Shown: positions 21,300 through 31,800 of the stretch, one piece after another | Position numbering within the stretch: the stretch's first letter is position 1 | How the letters are laid out: each line of letters opens with the position of its first letter | Source of the DNA: Pyxicephalus adspersus | Taxonomy: Eukaryota > Chordata > Amphibia > Anura > Pyxicephalidae | DNA: 64,000 nt | Assembly: GCF_032062135.1 (NCBI RefSeq) | Contig: NC_092860.1 | Coordinates: forward strand, 64,364,990 to 64,428,989 | Direction: 5' to 3' | Notes under the pieces: model-generated | What the model was told of the DNA's origin: nothing | The model's database searches: none | Seen by the model: only the letters and a program-made list of their open reading frames with translations | Position numbers and translations under genes: made by a program

Positions 21300-22240
21300 G
21301 AAACAGCTGGGAAAACTTAAGGTTGACAAAGCACCAGGACCTGATGGATTTCATCCACCTGTCCTCAAAGAGCTGGGCCCAGTTTTTCAAAGCCATTATT
21401 TCTAATTTTTAGAGACTTTTTAGTCACTGGCAAGGTACCAATGGATTGGCCTAAGGCCAATGTGGTTCCTATCTTCAAAAGAGGAGCAAAGTCATTACCA
21501 GGTAACTACAGACCCATTAGTTTAATGTCCATAGTTGGAAAGGTCTTGGAGAGTTTGATAAAGAACCACATAGAGGAGTTTCTGCTAGAAAATATAATTA
21601 TAAGTGATAGTCAGCATGGGTTCAAGAAAGACAGAAGTTGTCAAACAAATTTGCTCTTTTTATGAGGAAGTAAGTAAACAGGTACACAGTGGAATAGCAG
21701 TTGATATAGTGTACTTCGACTTTGCTAAAGCATTTGACACTGTACCCCATGGATGATTAATATGCAAGTTAGGGTCAATAGGTTTAGAAAAGTTAATCTG
21801 TAAATGGATTGAGAACTGGCTTAAAGATTGCATCCAGAGAGTTGTAATTAATGATTCCTACTCTGGATGGTCCGAGGTTATTAGTGATGTACCCCAGGGT
21901 TCAGTGTTGGGACCTTTACTGTTTAACATCTTTAAAAAAGATACAGAGTTTGGGATTAAAAGTACCATTTCTGTGTTTGCAGATGACACCAAACTATGTA
22001 ATGGAATTAAGTCCATACAGGATGTCTAAAATCTACAAGCAGACCTGGATGTACTGTTTGATTGGGCAGCCAAGTGGACAATGACATTTCATATAGATAA
22101 ATGTAAAATTATGTACTTGGCCACTAACAACATGCATGCTTCCTACTGTGTAGGGAGAATACATTTGGGGGGAGTCAGAAATGGAAAAGGATCTGGGGGT
22201 TCTGGTAGATCATAGACTTAATAACAGCATGCAATGACAA
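21300..22240 (+). pseudogene. CR1 copy G reverse transcriptase
   Basis: The plus strand has KLRVDKAPGPDGF-like sequence near 21320. 21441-21665 then encodes NVVPIFKRGAKSLPGNYRPI and SIVGKVLESLIKNHIEEFL. About 21700-21760 encodes VYFDFAKAFDTVPH, motif A with its Asp. 21880-22010 carries PQGSVLGPLLFNIF and FADDTKLCNGI with the catalytic Asp pair. Stops and frameshifts fall at about 21663, 21756 and 22027. All catalytic motifs are therefore recognisable but never in one frame. Confidence 0.85.
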
Positions 22241-22333
22241 GCTGCAAAATCTAAAGCTAGTAAAGTACTTACTTGTATTAAAAGAGGAATAGACTGCAGA
22301 GATGGAGACATAATCCTGCCCCTGTACAAAGCA

Positions 22334-22786
22334 TTGGTCAGACTACATCTGGAATATGCAGTCCAGTTTTGGGCACCAGTTCACAAGAAGGACATTGTTA
22401 AATTGGATAGAGTGCAGAGAAGGGCAACTAATTTAATAAAAGGAATGGAGGAGCTCAGATATAAGGAGAGATTAGCTGAACTGAATCTATTCTCCCTTGA
22501 GAAGAGACGTTTAAGGGGGATCACCCTGTATAAATATATAAACGGTCCATATAGAGAACTCTCTTCCCCATTATTCACTTTGATATCATTACAAAGAACA
22601 AGAGGGCACTCTTTGCGTCTGGAGGAAAAGAAGTTTAAGCTCTGGATAACAAAGGGTTTATTCACTGTAAGGTCTGTGAAAATGTGGAATCGGCTTCCTC
22701 AGGAAGTAGTTTTAACAACTACTATAGATTGCTTTAAGAAAAAGCTGGATGCCTTTCTAGAAGCACAGAACTTAACTGGGTATTAA
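22334..22786 (+). pseudogene. CR1 copy G ORF2 C-terminus
   Basis: The longest uninterrupted CR1 frame here (150 codons). It encodes [76 protein letters not shown] and MWNRLPQEVV, and ends TGY. This is the usual C-terminal domain of CR1 ORF2, just ahead of the 3' untranslated block. It is out of phase with the reverse transcriptase upstream. Confidence 0.9.
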
Positions 22787-23029
22787 GGATTTAAAGTAAA
22801 GATAATCAGAGAATGTTGATCCAGGTAACATCCTATTGCCTCATGGAATTAGGAAGGGATTTTTTTCCCCTGTTGAAGCAAATTGTATCAGGGTTTTTTA
22901 TGCCTTCCTCTGGACCAACTATGTTTTATAGGGTTTTATATCTGGGATATGTTTATTTCCTTAGTGGTTGAACTTGATAGACTTTTATGTCTTTTTTTCA
23001 ACCTAACCTACTATGTAACTGTGTAATGA

Positions 23030-24110
23030 TAAAGGTATTGAATAATGTGTTTTTTGGGTAAAAATTAGTTAAAGATGTTTCTATAATTTTTAGGCGTCTA
23101 TTTTGCGCAATGCTGCAATAGAGGGCCTCAATATCAATTGTTACCAGGATGGAGTCTGGCGGAGCATTCAGTTCTAGAGCAAGATTCGGTAATTCTAAAG
23201 TGTCCCTCAAGTAGGAGGGCAGCGTTGTCACAATAGGTCCTAGGTAGGCATCAACTAATTCGCTGGCACTTGATGAAATTGAGTTTACCCCACAAATGAT
23301 GGGGCGGCCTAATGGATTATGTAAATCTTTATGTACTGTCGGAAGTGAATAAAAAGTAGGTATTAGAGGGAACGTAATAATTAATTATTCCTTTAATTTG
23401 TTATCAATACCGCTCATTTGGAAGGCTTCTGTCACAATTGAGTGGAACTCTCTTTGAAAGTCTTGAATGGTTGTACTTGGAATAATTGTGTACCAGTCCC
23501 TATTGTTTAATATTTTGAAGCAAATGGATTCATAGTGGCTCCTGTCTAGAACCACCATGTTTCCCCCTTTGAAAGTTTTATGATCATTTTTTTGTAGTTT
23601 TTTTACACTTGTCAGTGCCTTTCACTGATTTAACTCAGTGAAGAGCTTGATGTTTTTAATTATGTAATCTCTTGGGTAACTAGATTAAAAAAAGTGTGGA
23701 GATGTGCAAATTGTGTTGATGGGGGAAAAAAAGTGGATTTTGCCCGTCTGTGGGATGGTGGATACTACAGGTTCCGGTATGGGATCCTTTATAGTATTTA
23801 CTCCCATAGGGGTGTCCTCATTTTCAACTAGGAGTTCATGTAGTATTTTCAAGTTTTTGACATCAAGGGCATTAAATTGATTGAATTCCTGAGGTGTTTT
23901 GAATTGTTCTCTTAGTGAGGTTTTATCATAAATTATTTTATGATTATGTTAATTTTCTGATTAAAAGTTCAAATCTTTCACTAGTTCAAATTTATCCAGT
24001 TTAGCAAAGGGGCAAAAAGTTAGTTCTAATTTTAACAAGTCTTTTTCTTCCGGTGAAAGGATGTATGAACATAAATTGTTATTTCTTAAATTTTCATTAT
24101 TTTTTATGTC
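23030..24110 (-). pseudogene. PLE reverse transcriptase, N-terminal and central part
   Basis: The minus strand encodes GGNMVVLDRSHYESICFKIL (fingers), then FYSLPTVHKDLHNPLGRPII and ISSSASELVDAYLGPIV. 22998-23231 then encodes LPSYLRDTLELPNLALEL and SILVTIDIEALYCSIAQN, with the motif A Asp in DIEALY. These blocks are diagnostic for PLEs. About 23990-24110 encodes LELTFCPFAKLDKFELVKDL from the start of the domain. Stops are present, for example before LIITFPLIPTF. CR1 copy G interrupts the frame just after motif A. Confidence 0.85.
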
Positions 24111-24680
24111 CATTTGATGACAAAACTGTCCATTTGACCTATTTTGCGTGTCGGGGAAGCAAATAGGGGGGTGGGGGGGTTAAGCTATAAAAAAAGATTT
24201 GATAACATTAGGAATGTCTCCAAGAGTGGAAGTGGAGGGTATTTGGTGGTGTAGGAAGTGGAAGGAAGTCCAGGCATAGGTTATGGCTGTCTGCCGAAGT
24301 GGCTTCAAGGGTAGGCGCGGGAGGAACTGGTAGGGTAGGGAGTGGAATAAATTCAGGGATGGAGTGATGTGAATGTGGGAAGGGTTTTTATCTGATGGGT
24401 CTGAGGATATGGGTGGCTTAGTAGGTGAAGATGTGGCGTTCCCTAGTGGATATTGAGTGTCAGTGTCTACTGGAAGGATGATATCATGGGTGGTGATGTT
24501 AATAGGTGTAGGGCTGAATGGTGTTTGTATGGAACTGGTTGTGGAGGCATTGCTGGTATCATTTTTGGGGTGTTACATTAGGTCTATCTGTGGAGGTGCT
24601 AAGTGTTCTACGAGGTTTTGGTATGAGTCTGGGTGATTGTTTTGGTGAATGGTAGTCAGAGGGTGTAGACGAATGCTGCT
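24111..24680 (-). other. PLE linker, Pro/Thr/His-rich low-complexity coding remnant
   Basis: On the plus strand this is G/T-rich and purine-biased, so the minus strand would encode a Pro/Thr/Ser/His-rich linker between the N-terminal segment and the reverse transcriptase of the PLE. No single frame stays open. Only position supports the assignment. Confidence 0.5.
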
Positions 24681-25268
24681 GTTTATCTGCAGGTGTGGGT
24701 TTGTGTGTCTGATGAGTGGATGGGGGGGGTCTTGGGTGTCCTTAGGGGGTAGGAAGGTAGGTAGTGCTTTTTCGGACGAAGGTTCTGTTTCTTCGGTGGG
24801 AATTGTGATTTGTAATCAGATGTGTCCCATTTGTATGCTTTTTTTGAGAAATGACTACTTATCTTTCCGAAATTTTTTATTTTGAAGGTTGGTGTTAAAA
24901 CGTTCAAGGTATGCCTTGAGAGAGGTATATCTCTCCATTAAACAAGATGAATTAATGATGTCAATGTTTTGTGGGTACATGTTTGTAATATCTTGGGTAA
25001 GCTCAGTTAGTTCTTTCTTATAATGATTAATTAAGATGCACATAAAATTCTCAGAGCAAAGATTTAAAGCTTTGATCAAATCTATGTTTTTAACAGTGGG
25101 AAATAATTGGATATGAAGTCCAGACGGGTTGAATTTTTCTGCAATGTATTTTTCCATAAATTTTTGAATTTTTAGATGGGCTGCTTTCCCAGCTGTTATG
25201 GGTGTCAGTAACATGTAGAGTTGCCAACACTGGGTCTGCCACCTGCACATCTTCACATAACTTTGCAA
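24681..25268 (-). pseudogene. PLE N-terminal region
   Basis: Two overlapping minus-strand frames. 24855-25268 encodes about 137 residues including LKIQKFMEKYIAEKFNPSG, MCILINHYKKELTELTQD and SLKAYLERFNTNLQNKKFRK. 24683-24907 continues in another frame with KAYKWDTSDYKS. The YLERFN...K..K.F pattern ahead of a Y.W motif is what I expect at the start of vertebrate PLE proteins, but no catalytic residue lies here. It supports a nearly full-length protein before decay. Confidence 0.6.
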
Positions 25269-25270
25269 AT

Positions 25271-25660
25271 GTATTGGGTGCTCAAACCACAGGTCTTCCT
25301 GGTCTTCCTTTTCTGGGTACCCCTACCACTCCCTCTAACTACAGTAACCCAGCTCCCTACATTCATCCTGATTAACCTCTCCACCCTTCAAATCTAAGCC
25401 ATTAACTACCTGCTCAGTGAGCAGGAGACTCCTCTCAATGTGATCCAGTGATTTCAGTGTTGCAATGATTTTCTCCACCTCTCCAATGCGAGATACCAGA
25501 AGGGTGATTTTGCTCACATCTGTCACAGCAGTATTCACCTAGGAGCTGTTGCTCCATTTGTGCATACAGATGTATCACAAGCCAAGAGTGAGCAAGCCCA
25601 AGGTGAGTCTTCCCAGGACTTAAATCACATGTGAAACCTTGACCACACCCCCTTAAAGGT
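25271..25660 (-). other. Unassigned coiled-coil-like coding remnant
   Basis: Minus-strand frame 25335-25538 (67 codons) encodes a Leu/Glu/Lys-rich segment with heptad character, for example EVEKIIATLKSLDHIERSLL. Just upstream (25540-25570), in another frame, is a CCDRCEQ motif that could be half of a zinc finger. The combination is reminiscent of the small ORF1 of some CR1-like LINEs, but I could not confirm this. It lies directly upstream of the PLE protein on the same strand. Confidence 0.3.
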
Positions 25661-26124
25661 CAGCAAGAAAAGAGGGGAAAAAAAAGCTATTTAAAAAAAG
25701 CTAAAAACAGACACAGGTAAACAGACACAACCCAAAAGTCAAACAGACACAACTCTGCAATACACAATACCAGAAAACAACTGTGTTTTCTAACTCCACT
25801 TAATTCCATTCCAAGGTATCACAATCCCAAGAGTGAGCGGTGCTGGAAAAAGAAGTTCAGCTCCTATCTGCTCAGGTAAAAAGTACTGCCACTCTTCCCT
25901 TGAGAAGGCAATTGGATAGAGCCCGGCATGACAATTAGATATTTGCCTTTTAAGTCAGGCTGATAAGCAAATTAGATGGACGTGTAATAAATATTACAGT
26001 AAGGCCAATAAATCTTATTCCTTATTAGCAAAAAGCTTGTGTTCTGAGCCTAAAGCTTTTAAACAATATTGGGTAAAAATCCCCAAATTTGGTTCGTCTA
26101 GCTATCTTATCAAAACTTTAGCAG
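25661..26124. other. No gene seen
   Basis: AC-rich then AT-rich sequence between the PLE and the provirus. Nothing recognisable. Confidence 0.4.
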
Positions 26125-26129
26125 AGTTC

Positions 26130-26465
26130 TGAAAGGATCTGCTTCTACTTCTAGTTCCTCAAATGCACCCTGACTTCTCCTTCACCCACAGAGACAGACG
26201 TCTGGAGAGATATCCCAATAACACACACACACACAGTATAGTCTTAGGAATATTCTCTAATCTTTATTTTGACATAACGGTTTTTTATACATACAGGATA
26301 CAGGAAGACAAAAGGCGTAGTTTACATATGCAGTTATGCTGAGTAGGTAAAAACAACTCCTTATGTAGTAAAAGCTGATGCAGGCATATTTTTCCTTTAG
26401 TGTAACAGATGTTCAGCATCCTGTTATTCATACAAATAATATAACTTGTTCTATTTAACTCTTCA
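26130..26465 (-). repeat. ERV1 3' LTR (336 bp)
   Basis: It begins TGAAG and ends ...CTTTCA on the minus strand. It keeps a TATAAAA-like box (complement of 26281-26289) and an AATAAA signal (complement of 26263-26268). It is complete relative to its partner, which lacks about 110 bp from the middle. A CA-dinucleotide run lies at 26221-26235. Confidence 0.9.
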
Positions 26466-27000
26466 ATCCCCTCTTAAGTCATTAATATGACTTATCTTCT
26501 TTCTATCATAGAGAGGTAAGTAGCATATTTTTTTTCCAGGATCTGTGGGTTTTGGACACATTGCGCAGAATATCTGTATGAGAGAAGGGATACATTGGAT
26601 ACAACAACATAAAATAATCAATAAAGCAATTGTAATTACAATACTGATAAATAATGTTCTTAACCAACTCAAATCTGGCAGCCAGCTCAATAACCAGTCC
26701 CACCAGGAGGATGAACCAACATCCTTCTTGATATTATTGGCAATATCATGTAACGCTTGAATATGGGACTGCATTGATCTGGAATGGTCAGATAAATTAA
26801 AGCAACACATTCCTTTAAAATCTTGACCACCTACATTATGTTTAAGTAACAAATAATCCACAGCAAATCTATTTTCTAGCACTGCTCCTCTTACTCCTTC
26901 TAGATCTAAAAGCATGTTTGATAGGGGCGGTAGAAGTATGATTCAGAGATTTGGCCAGGTCACATGCAATAGAATTTATAGTACAAGTATTATATATAGC
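26463..27000 (-). pseudogene. ERV1 env, transmembrane subunit
   Basis: The frame 26463-26915 (150 codons) is the C-terminal part of a gamma-type envelope glycoprotein, the membrane-fusion subunit. It holds VLENRFAVDYLLLKHN (the heptad and immunosuppressive-like region), the CC of a CX6CC motif in KGMCCFNLSDHS, a Trp-rich WWDWLLSWLPDLSW stretch before the membrane, a hydrophobic span (LFISIVITIALLIIL) and a cytoplasmic tail ending HINDLRGD. The first Cys of CX6CC is replaced by Gly. The N-terminal fusion-peptide region lies in another frame (26869-27078). Therefore this is not a functional envelope gene. Confidence 0.85.
26466..26475 (-). promoter_or_regulatory. ERV1 polypurine tract
   Basis: The minus strand reads AAGAGGGGAT immediately before the 3' LTR. 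A purine run here is where plus-strand DNA synthesis would be primed. Confidence 0.8.
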
Positions 27001-27921
27001 CAGTCCAGGCACTCCCAATATAGAGGCCCCCCAAACTTGTATATTCTGCACGGCTGAGAAGGGGTAGAATAGAGTCACAGTTTTCTGATAAAGTCTTGGT
27101 AACCGATCTGTAAGCTTTCCTGATAGGGGGTCGACTGGGAAGGGCCAAAGTCAGCCTGGATAATGCACAGGGACCTCCAAAACATTGGCAGGAATACAAT
27201 TGTAAGTGCTGTTACCACATAACAAAAACCATCCTTTAGGGAGCATTTTATTATAGATAAAAATGGGAGTCTTTTGGGAGACAATTGTCTTATTACAACT
27301 CATGGAATTATTCAGGGAGCCAGCAATCCTACTATTCTTTTTACAGGTGTCGTCAATATATTCATATACACTATTCTTAGGTAATCCTCTTTTTATGTCT
27401 CTATTATCACAATATAAGGTCATATCCTGGGAAAAAGTAAAACAGGTCTCTGCTGCAGTCACATTAATAGTAATTATTCTAATATTATCCCTGCTATTTC
27501 CTAATTTTTGACATAAGTCATACAAGGGAATAAGAGATTGTGTATTTTTAGCCATCGACCAGACTTCAAGGAGAGATTCATCAAGTGTAGGCACAGCAAT
27601 AACACTTGTTTTTGTAAGGTCCCTTGGGCTCTGTAAGTCTTTAAGGCACAATGAGCTAACATTTAGGGCATTTGCCATCCTGACTATACTATTCTGTTCA
27701 GAAAAAAAGGGGCCGGGAGCAAAGGGATCTTGCTCCTGAGCTCTTTTAGATACTGACTGATTATTCGGTGCACCGCATAAGAAACTCATCTCCTCTGGAT
27801 GATAGATACAAATAGTAAAAAGCCAGATTGGCATGAAAACACAAAGATTAATAATTATCAACAGACAAACAAATCTCCCAGAATATTGTGGGGTCATCAT
27901 CTTCAGCCTGTGGCAAAGCAC
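26990..27921 (-). pseudogene. ERV1 env, surface subunit
   Basis: Minus-strand frame 27151-27921 (256 codons) starts a few bases inside the end of the integrase frame, the usual pol/env overlap. Residues about 18-40 are strongly hydrophobic and would act as a signal or membrane segment. N-glycosylation sequons (NQS, NVS, NVT, NNS, NKT, NST) and paired cysteines follow, as in a surface glycoprotein. A frameshift near 27150 moves the rest of the subunit into frame 26990-27199, and a further shift leads into the transmembrane part. At under 350 residues it is shorter than typical gamma-type surface subunits. Receptor use cannot be inferred. Confidence 0.75.
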
Positions 27922-29150
27922 TTTTCAGGGAGACTTCTTCTGAGTTCCCCTTTGTTCAGGGATTTCACACCTGCTTCACCCTCTTTATTTTTGTTCGACG
28001 CCGGAGAAGAAGCCTCAGGGACCCTTTTCACTCTGCTAGCGTGAATCCAGATTGGAGCCTCTTCTGTGAGAATCGCTGTTCTGGTGACTGCTACCACTCG
28101 GGTGGGTGGTCCAAACGGGAACTCAGCGCTGGACTATCACCACGTCTCCTGGTTGGAAAGGATGCGTAGGTTCCTGTGAAGAGAAAGGAGAGGCACAAGC
28201 AACTTTTTTTTCAACTTGATCTAAAATTTCTACAAGTTTCCTCACATATTCTACCTGTACTACTTTTAGATCCCCATTTTCTATCACGGGGGCCTTTGGA
28301 CCCCAAGGGGTGGGGAAGGGTCTTCCCATTAGGACCTCAAATGTTGAGTAACCAGTATTCTTCTTAGGCTGCATCCTAATTTCTGCTAGAGCTACAGGCA
28401 AAAACTTTTTCCAATTAGTGAATGTGCCTCCAGTAATTTTCCTTATTTTTTCCTAAATTGTTCTATTCATCCTTTCTACTACCCCAGAACTCTGAGGGTG
28501 GTAATGGAGGTGGAACTTCCAGTCAATCCTAAGGGCTTTAAAAAGCTCCTTACATACCCTGGATGCAAAAGCTGGGCCATTGTTGAGTTAATTTGAACAG
28601 GACATCTCCATCGGGGGACGATCTCTTGTAACAAAATCTTTACCACTATTCGTGTGGTTATATTGGTAGTAGGAAAAACCTCCGGCCATCTAGAGAACAT
28701 ATCCACAATTACAAGGGCATACTCCTGCTTTCTTCCTGTCTTTGGAATATGGGTAAAGTCAATTTGTAAGTGAGTGAATGGCGAAGTTGGGTAATTCAGA
28801 TGCTGATGTTGGGCCTTCTTTGAGTTATTTGGGTTGTTTCTGAGACCTATAATACATTGTGAAACATAGGACTGTACCTTTGATCTAAGGCTTGGTATAA
28901 AAAAATCTCTCCTAATGAGGTCAGTGGTTGCCTGTGCTCCCCTAGGGCCAAGGCCATGATATTGTGCAATTAAAATTGTGGCGCTTGCAACTGGAATACA
29001 TGGTTTCCCCTCTTTGCAGACAAGACCCATATCAGGGTCTTGTACTGCACCTACCGACTGCCATTCTAACTTGTCACTACTTGTATCCAAATTCTGGAGG
29101 CTTAGCAATAAATTGTCGTTAAGGGTAATTCCTGGAACTAGAGAGGGCAT
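27903..29150 (-). pseudogene. ERV1 pol, integrase region
   Basis: Integrase inserts the viral DNA copy into the host genome. 28479-29150 carries the N-terminal zinc domain with both its second His and last Cys changed (YHGLGPRGA and CIIGLRNN). The catalytic core follows with LQIDFTHIPKTGR (first Asp kept) and VDMFSRWPEVFP. The second catalytic Asp region is ruined by substitutions and a frameshift near 28580, and the third ([10 protein letters not shown], Glu kept) lies in the shifted frame. 28123-28401 holds GRPFPTPWGPKAP and HPFQPGDVVIVQR. 27903-28097 is the C-terminal domain with WIHASRVKRV. A stop near 28455 also interrupts it. Confidence 0.88.
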
Positions 29151-29600
29151 TTAAACTGTTGCTTCCTGTCTAATAGCGGCCTCTTTTGCTGCCTTGTCAG
29201 CTAGGGCATTCCCTTTAGCTAGGTCCGTTTGGAGGCCAGTATGTGCTTTACAATGGATGATAGCAACTTTGCTTGGTAATTGGATGGCGGCTAGGAAATC
29301 GTGTACTAGGGTGGAATGTGAGATTTGCTTCCCATCTGCAGCTATGAAGCATCTTCTCTGCCAGATTACCCCTTGATCATGTACAACCCCAAAGGCATAT
29401 TTGGAATCAGTGTATATATTTACATCTCTCCCTCCAAAAAGACAACAAGCTCTAGTGAGGACAATCAGTTCAGCTGCTTGGGCTGACTGAAAAGGTATTG
29501 GATTCAATTCTAGAATAACATCAGGGAGTTAAACCACAGCGTATCCCGCATGATAAGTGTTGTCATTAGGGCCGGAACAGGATCCATCCACAAAAATATC
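29151..29600 (-). pseudogene. ERV1 pol, RNase H
   Basis: RNase H removes the RNA strand during reverse transcription. The minus strand has IFVDGSCSG (first Asp), SAQAAELIVLTRA (Glu), NIYTDSKYAFGVV (Asp), KVAIIHCKAHTG and GNALADKAAKEAA (last Asp), so all four metal-binding positions appear to be present. In-frame stops cut it off from the reverse transcriptase (29529-29531) and from the integrase (29151-29153). The frames on either side are in phase, so these are point nonsense changes. Confidence 0.88.
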
Positions 29601-30934
29601 AGGTGCTCCTTCAATGGGTGTGGACTTTAAGTCAGGTCTAGGTGAGGTGTGTTCATGTATGAGTTCAGTACATTCGTGGGGAGGAGGCAAATCATCCTGC
29701 TCTCCCTTATATCCAAGTAGGGCATTTATTATAGCCATTGGACCGAATGTGGGTGCTGAGTATTTAATATGAAGTTGAGGATTAGATAGCAACAAAACTT
29801 CATATCTACTCAGTCTTTGTGCTGACATATGTTGTGTATGTATGTTTTTCAAAAGAGCTTGAACATTGTGAGAGGTATGCAGAGTGGTAGGATGACCTAG
29901 GGTGATAGGCTTGGCCATCTCAGCGACCATGGCACAGGCTGCCAAACTCCTGAGACACTCAGGCATGCCCTGAACCTGTACCGGAACCACTTTTGAAAAA
30001 AAGGCAACATGGTGAAATTTGCCTTCATGTTCTTGCGCCAGGACTCCTGCCATGGTTTTACAATTGTCCCTGGCAAATAAGTGAAACATCACGCCATAGT
30101 CAGGTAGGCCCAAGCCAGGACTTGAAACCATTGCACATTTCAAATGACTAAAAGCTTGTAACATTTCATCAGACCATTTAATACAATCAGGCATATCAGT
30201 CTTAGTGGCTTGTCTCAGAATATTATCATAGTAGGAACAATCAGCTATCCATTGGTGACAGTGACCAATCATGCCAAGAAAGGTTAACATATCTTTCTTG
30301 GTTTGTGGGCGGGCCAGACCCAGTACGGCGGTAATTCTGGCCTGGCTGATTTTCCTCTCACCTTTACTGAGAACAAAGCTTAAATAATCAACACTTTCCA
30401 TACACCATTGTAGTTTCTTCCTTGAAATTTTGTGACCACATTCACATAACCAAAGTATTAAACTAACACCGTCCGCCTGGCAGGCCTCCCGAGTAGAACT
30501 ACCTATGAGGAGATCGTCCACATTATGTAGAAGGACGGGACCATGAGGGGCAGTCCAAGGGCGCAGTGTAGCTTGGAGGACAATGGAGTAGACTACCGGG
30601 GAGTCTACATAACCCTGAGGCATTCTACACCAAGTATACTGGCGATATTTAAATGTGAAGGCAAAGAGTGACCGTGTCTTTGTCAACTGGGACAGAAAAA
30701 ATGCATTCTTTAAATCAATAACAGAGAAAAACTCTGCATGGGCAGGAAAAGCTGTGATAGCAGAGATGGCACGTCTGGAACCACAGGGGCTATGGGTATG
30801 ATCTGAGCTTTTTCTGCTCTAAGATCCTGGACAAATCTAAAGGTATTGTCAGTCTTTCTCACTGGGTTCATAGGTGTATTATAGGGGGAAATAGTTTCCT
30901 CAATAACCCCTGCCCCTAGGAATTCCATCAACAA
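29601..30934 (-). pseudogene. ERV1 pol, reverse transcriptase
   Basis: The frame 30710-30934 has GAGVIEETISPYNTPM, PVRKTDNTFRFVQDLR and VVPDVPSLLSQL. A frameshift near 30730 leads to FFSVIDLKNAFF (motif A, Asp kept). The frame that ends at 29529 continues with TWCRMPQGYVDSPVVYS and the active-site box, which reads LLHNVDDLLIG: the Tyr of the usual YVDD is Asn. Then ISRKKLQWCMESVDYLSFVL and LTFLGMIGHCHQW (thumb and connection) follow. A long readable frame of 385 codons makes this the best preserved part of the provirus. Confidence 0.92.
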
Positions 30935-31473
30935 TGGCTCAATTCCCTTTCTTTTTCTGGGGAAAGTGGGTATTGTTTATTATAAACAGGTGCAGTGCCG
31001 GGCTTAAGCATTGCCTTATATGGTGTACAAGAGATTAGGCCAACATCTTGGTCAGTATTTGCCCAAACCTCAGGAGGAACCTGATCAAGTAGTGGGTCCT
31101 GTGGTTGGCATTCTACATATAGAAAACAATTATCGTTTGGTACATAGATGGGCATGACTGAAGATGTAACATGTAAGGTACCCATCTTACTGATCCCTAG
31201 CTGTAACTTCAATAGAAAAAACAAATCTCTCCCTAATAAATTCACAGGACAATTTGGAATGATCCTGTAACAGTGTGTGAACATTGACTGGTGATTGTAT
31301 GGATGTTGGATCGAGAGAGGAGGAGTTTTATAAGATCTTGTAAGTATCCCAATAATTCCCACAGAGGGCTCAGCATCCTCTCTTGGACCACTAAAATAAT
31401 CCTCACATAAAGTACTACTAGTAGCACCAGAATCTACAAGAAAAGGGAGAGGTCGTCCCTCTATATTTAACAC
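30928..31473 (-). pseudogene. ERV1 protease and start of reverse transcriptase
   Basis: Retroviral aspartic protease, which cleaves Gag and Pol. The active-site triplet region is [12 protein letters not shown] (DSG for the common DTG), and VNLLGRDLFF carries the conserved G-R-D helix. It continues without a break into the reverse transcriptase N-terminus: VWANTDQDVGLI and APVYNKQYPLSPEKERE. A frameshift at about 30935 then moves to the next frame. The start is only the first Met after the gag deletion. In such viruses the protease is normally reached by readthrough or frameshift from gag. Confidence 0.9.
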
Positions 31474-31479
31474 TATCAG

Positions 31480-31800
31480 TGTCTCCTAAACATAACCCTT
31501 TAACCATGTCCTTATGGAATCTGTCATTAGCCCCTTCCCGAGGGAACGGATTTACACTCTTCATCCCCTCTGTCCATCCTGCCATATTATCCACCCAGGG
31601 AGTAACTAAATAATAGTCTGTGCCACAGACGGGCTACATAATCCTTACATGTTTCTCCTACATACGGAGGGGGTGGAGAGACCTTTCCTTGTATTGCACC
31701 CATTTCTTGTAACTTAATTGAGACAGAAGCAGAGCTGAACTCTCCCCAGGACTAGCTGAACTCTCCCCAGGACTGGCTGTACTGAACTGTAAAGGCTCCG
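31480..31800 (-). pseudogene. ERV1 gag remnant with a late-domain motif
   Basis: The minus strand around 31600-31740 reads KLQEMGAIQGKVSPPPPYVG in one frame. The PPPPY (31662-31676) fits the PPxY late-domain signal that gammaretroviral Gag proteins use to recruit NEDD4-family ligases for budding. No capsid or nucleocapsid homology is visible before the protease begins. A short direct repeat (CTGAACTCTCCCCAGGACT, twice) occurs at about 31735-31775. Most of gag has been deleted. Confidence 0.6.

Larger units (their letters stand above)
20055..23027 (+). mobile_element. CR1-type LINE copy G
   Basis: A plus-strand CR1 of about 2.97 kb inserted in the PLE reverse transcriptase. It is 5'-truncated within or just before the endonuclease and runs to the standard 3' untranslated block, ending near TACTATGTAACTGTGTAATG. 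The flanks carry similar GTAATGTAAT-like (about 20065) and GTAATGATAA-like (about 23020) sequence, a possible short target duplication. It has a 14-C run at about 21080. It is the only CR1 copy here without a later insertion and serves as the reference for the others. Confidence 0.9.
18601..25270 (-). mobile_element. Penelope-like retroelement (PLE), split by CR1 copy G
   Basis: A minus-strand PLE whose protein is laid out in the family order: N-terminal region (24683-25268), reverse transcriptase (19480-20046 plus 23030-24110) and GIY-YIG endonuclease (about 19050-19240). PLEs differ from LINEs and LTR elements in having a telomerase-related reverse transcriptase and a GIY-YIG nuclease. CR1 copy G (20055-23027, plus) splits the reverse transcriptase. 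Frameshifts and stops occur throughout. The outer ends are not sharply defined; 18601-18880 is probably its 3' untranslated side. Confidence 0.85.
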
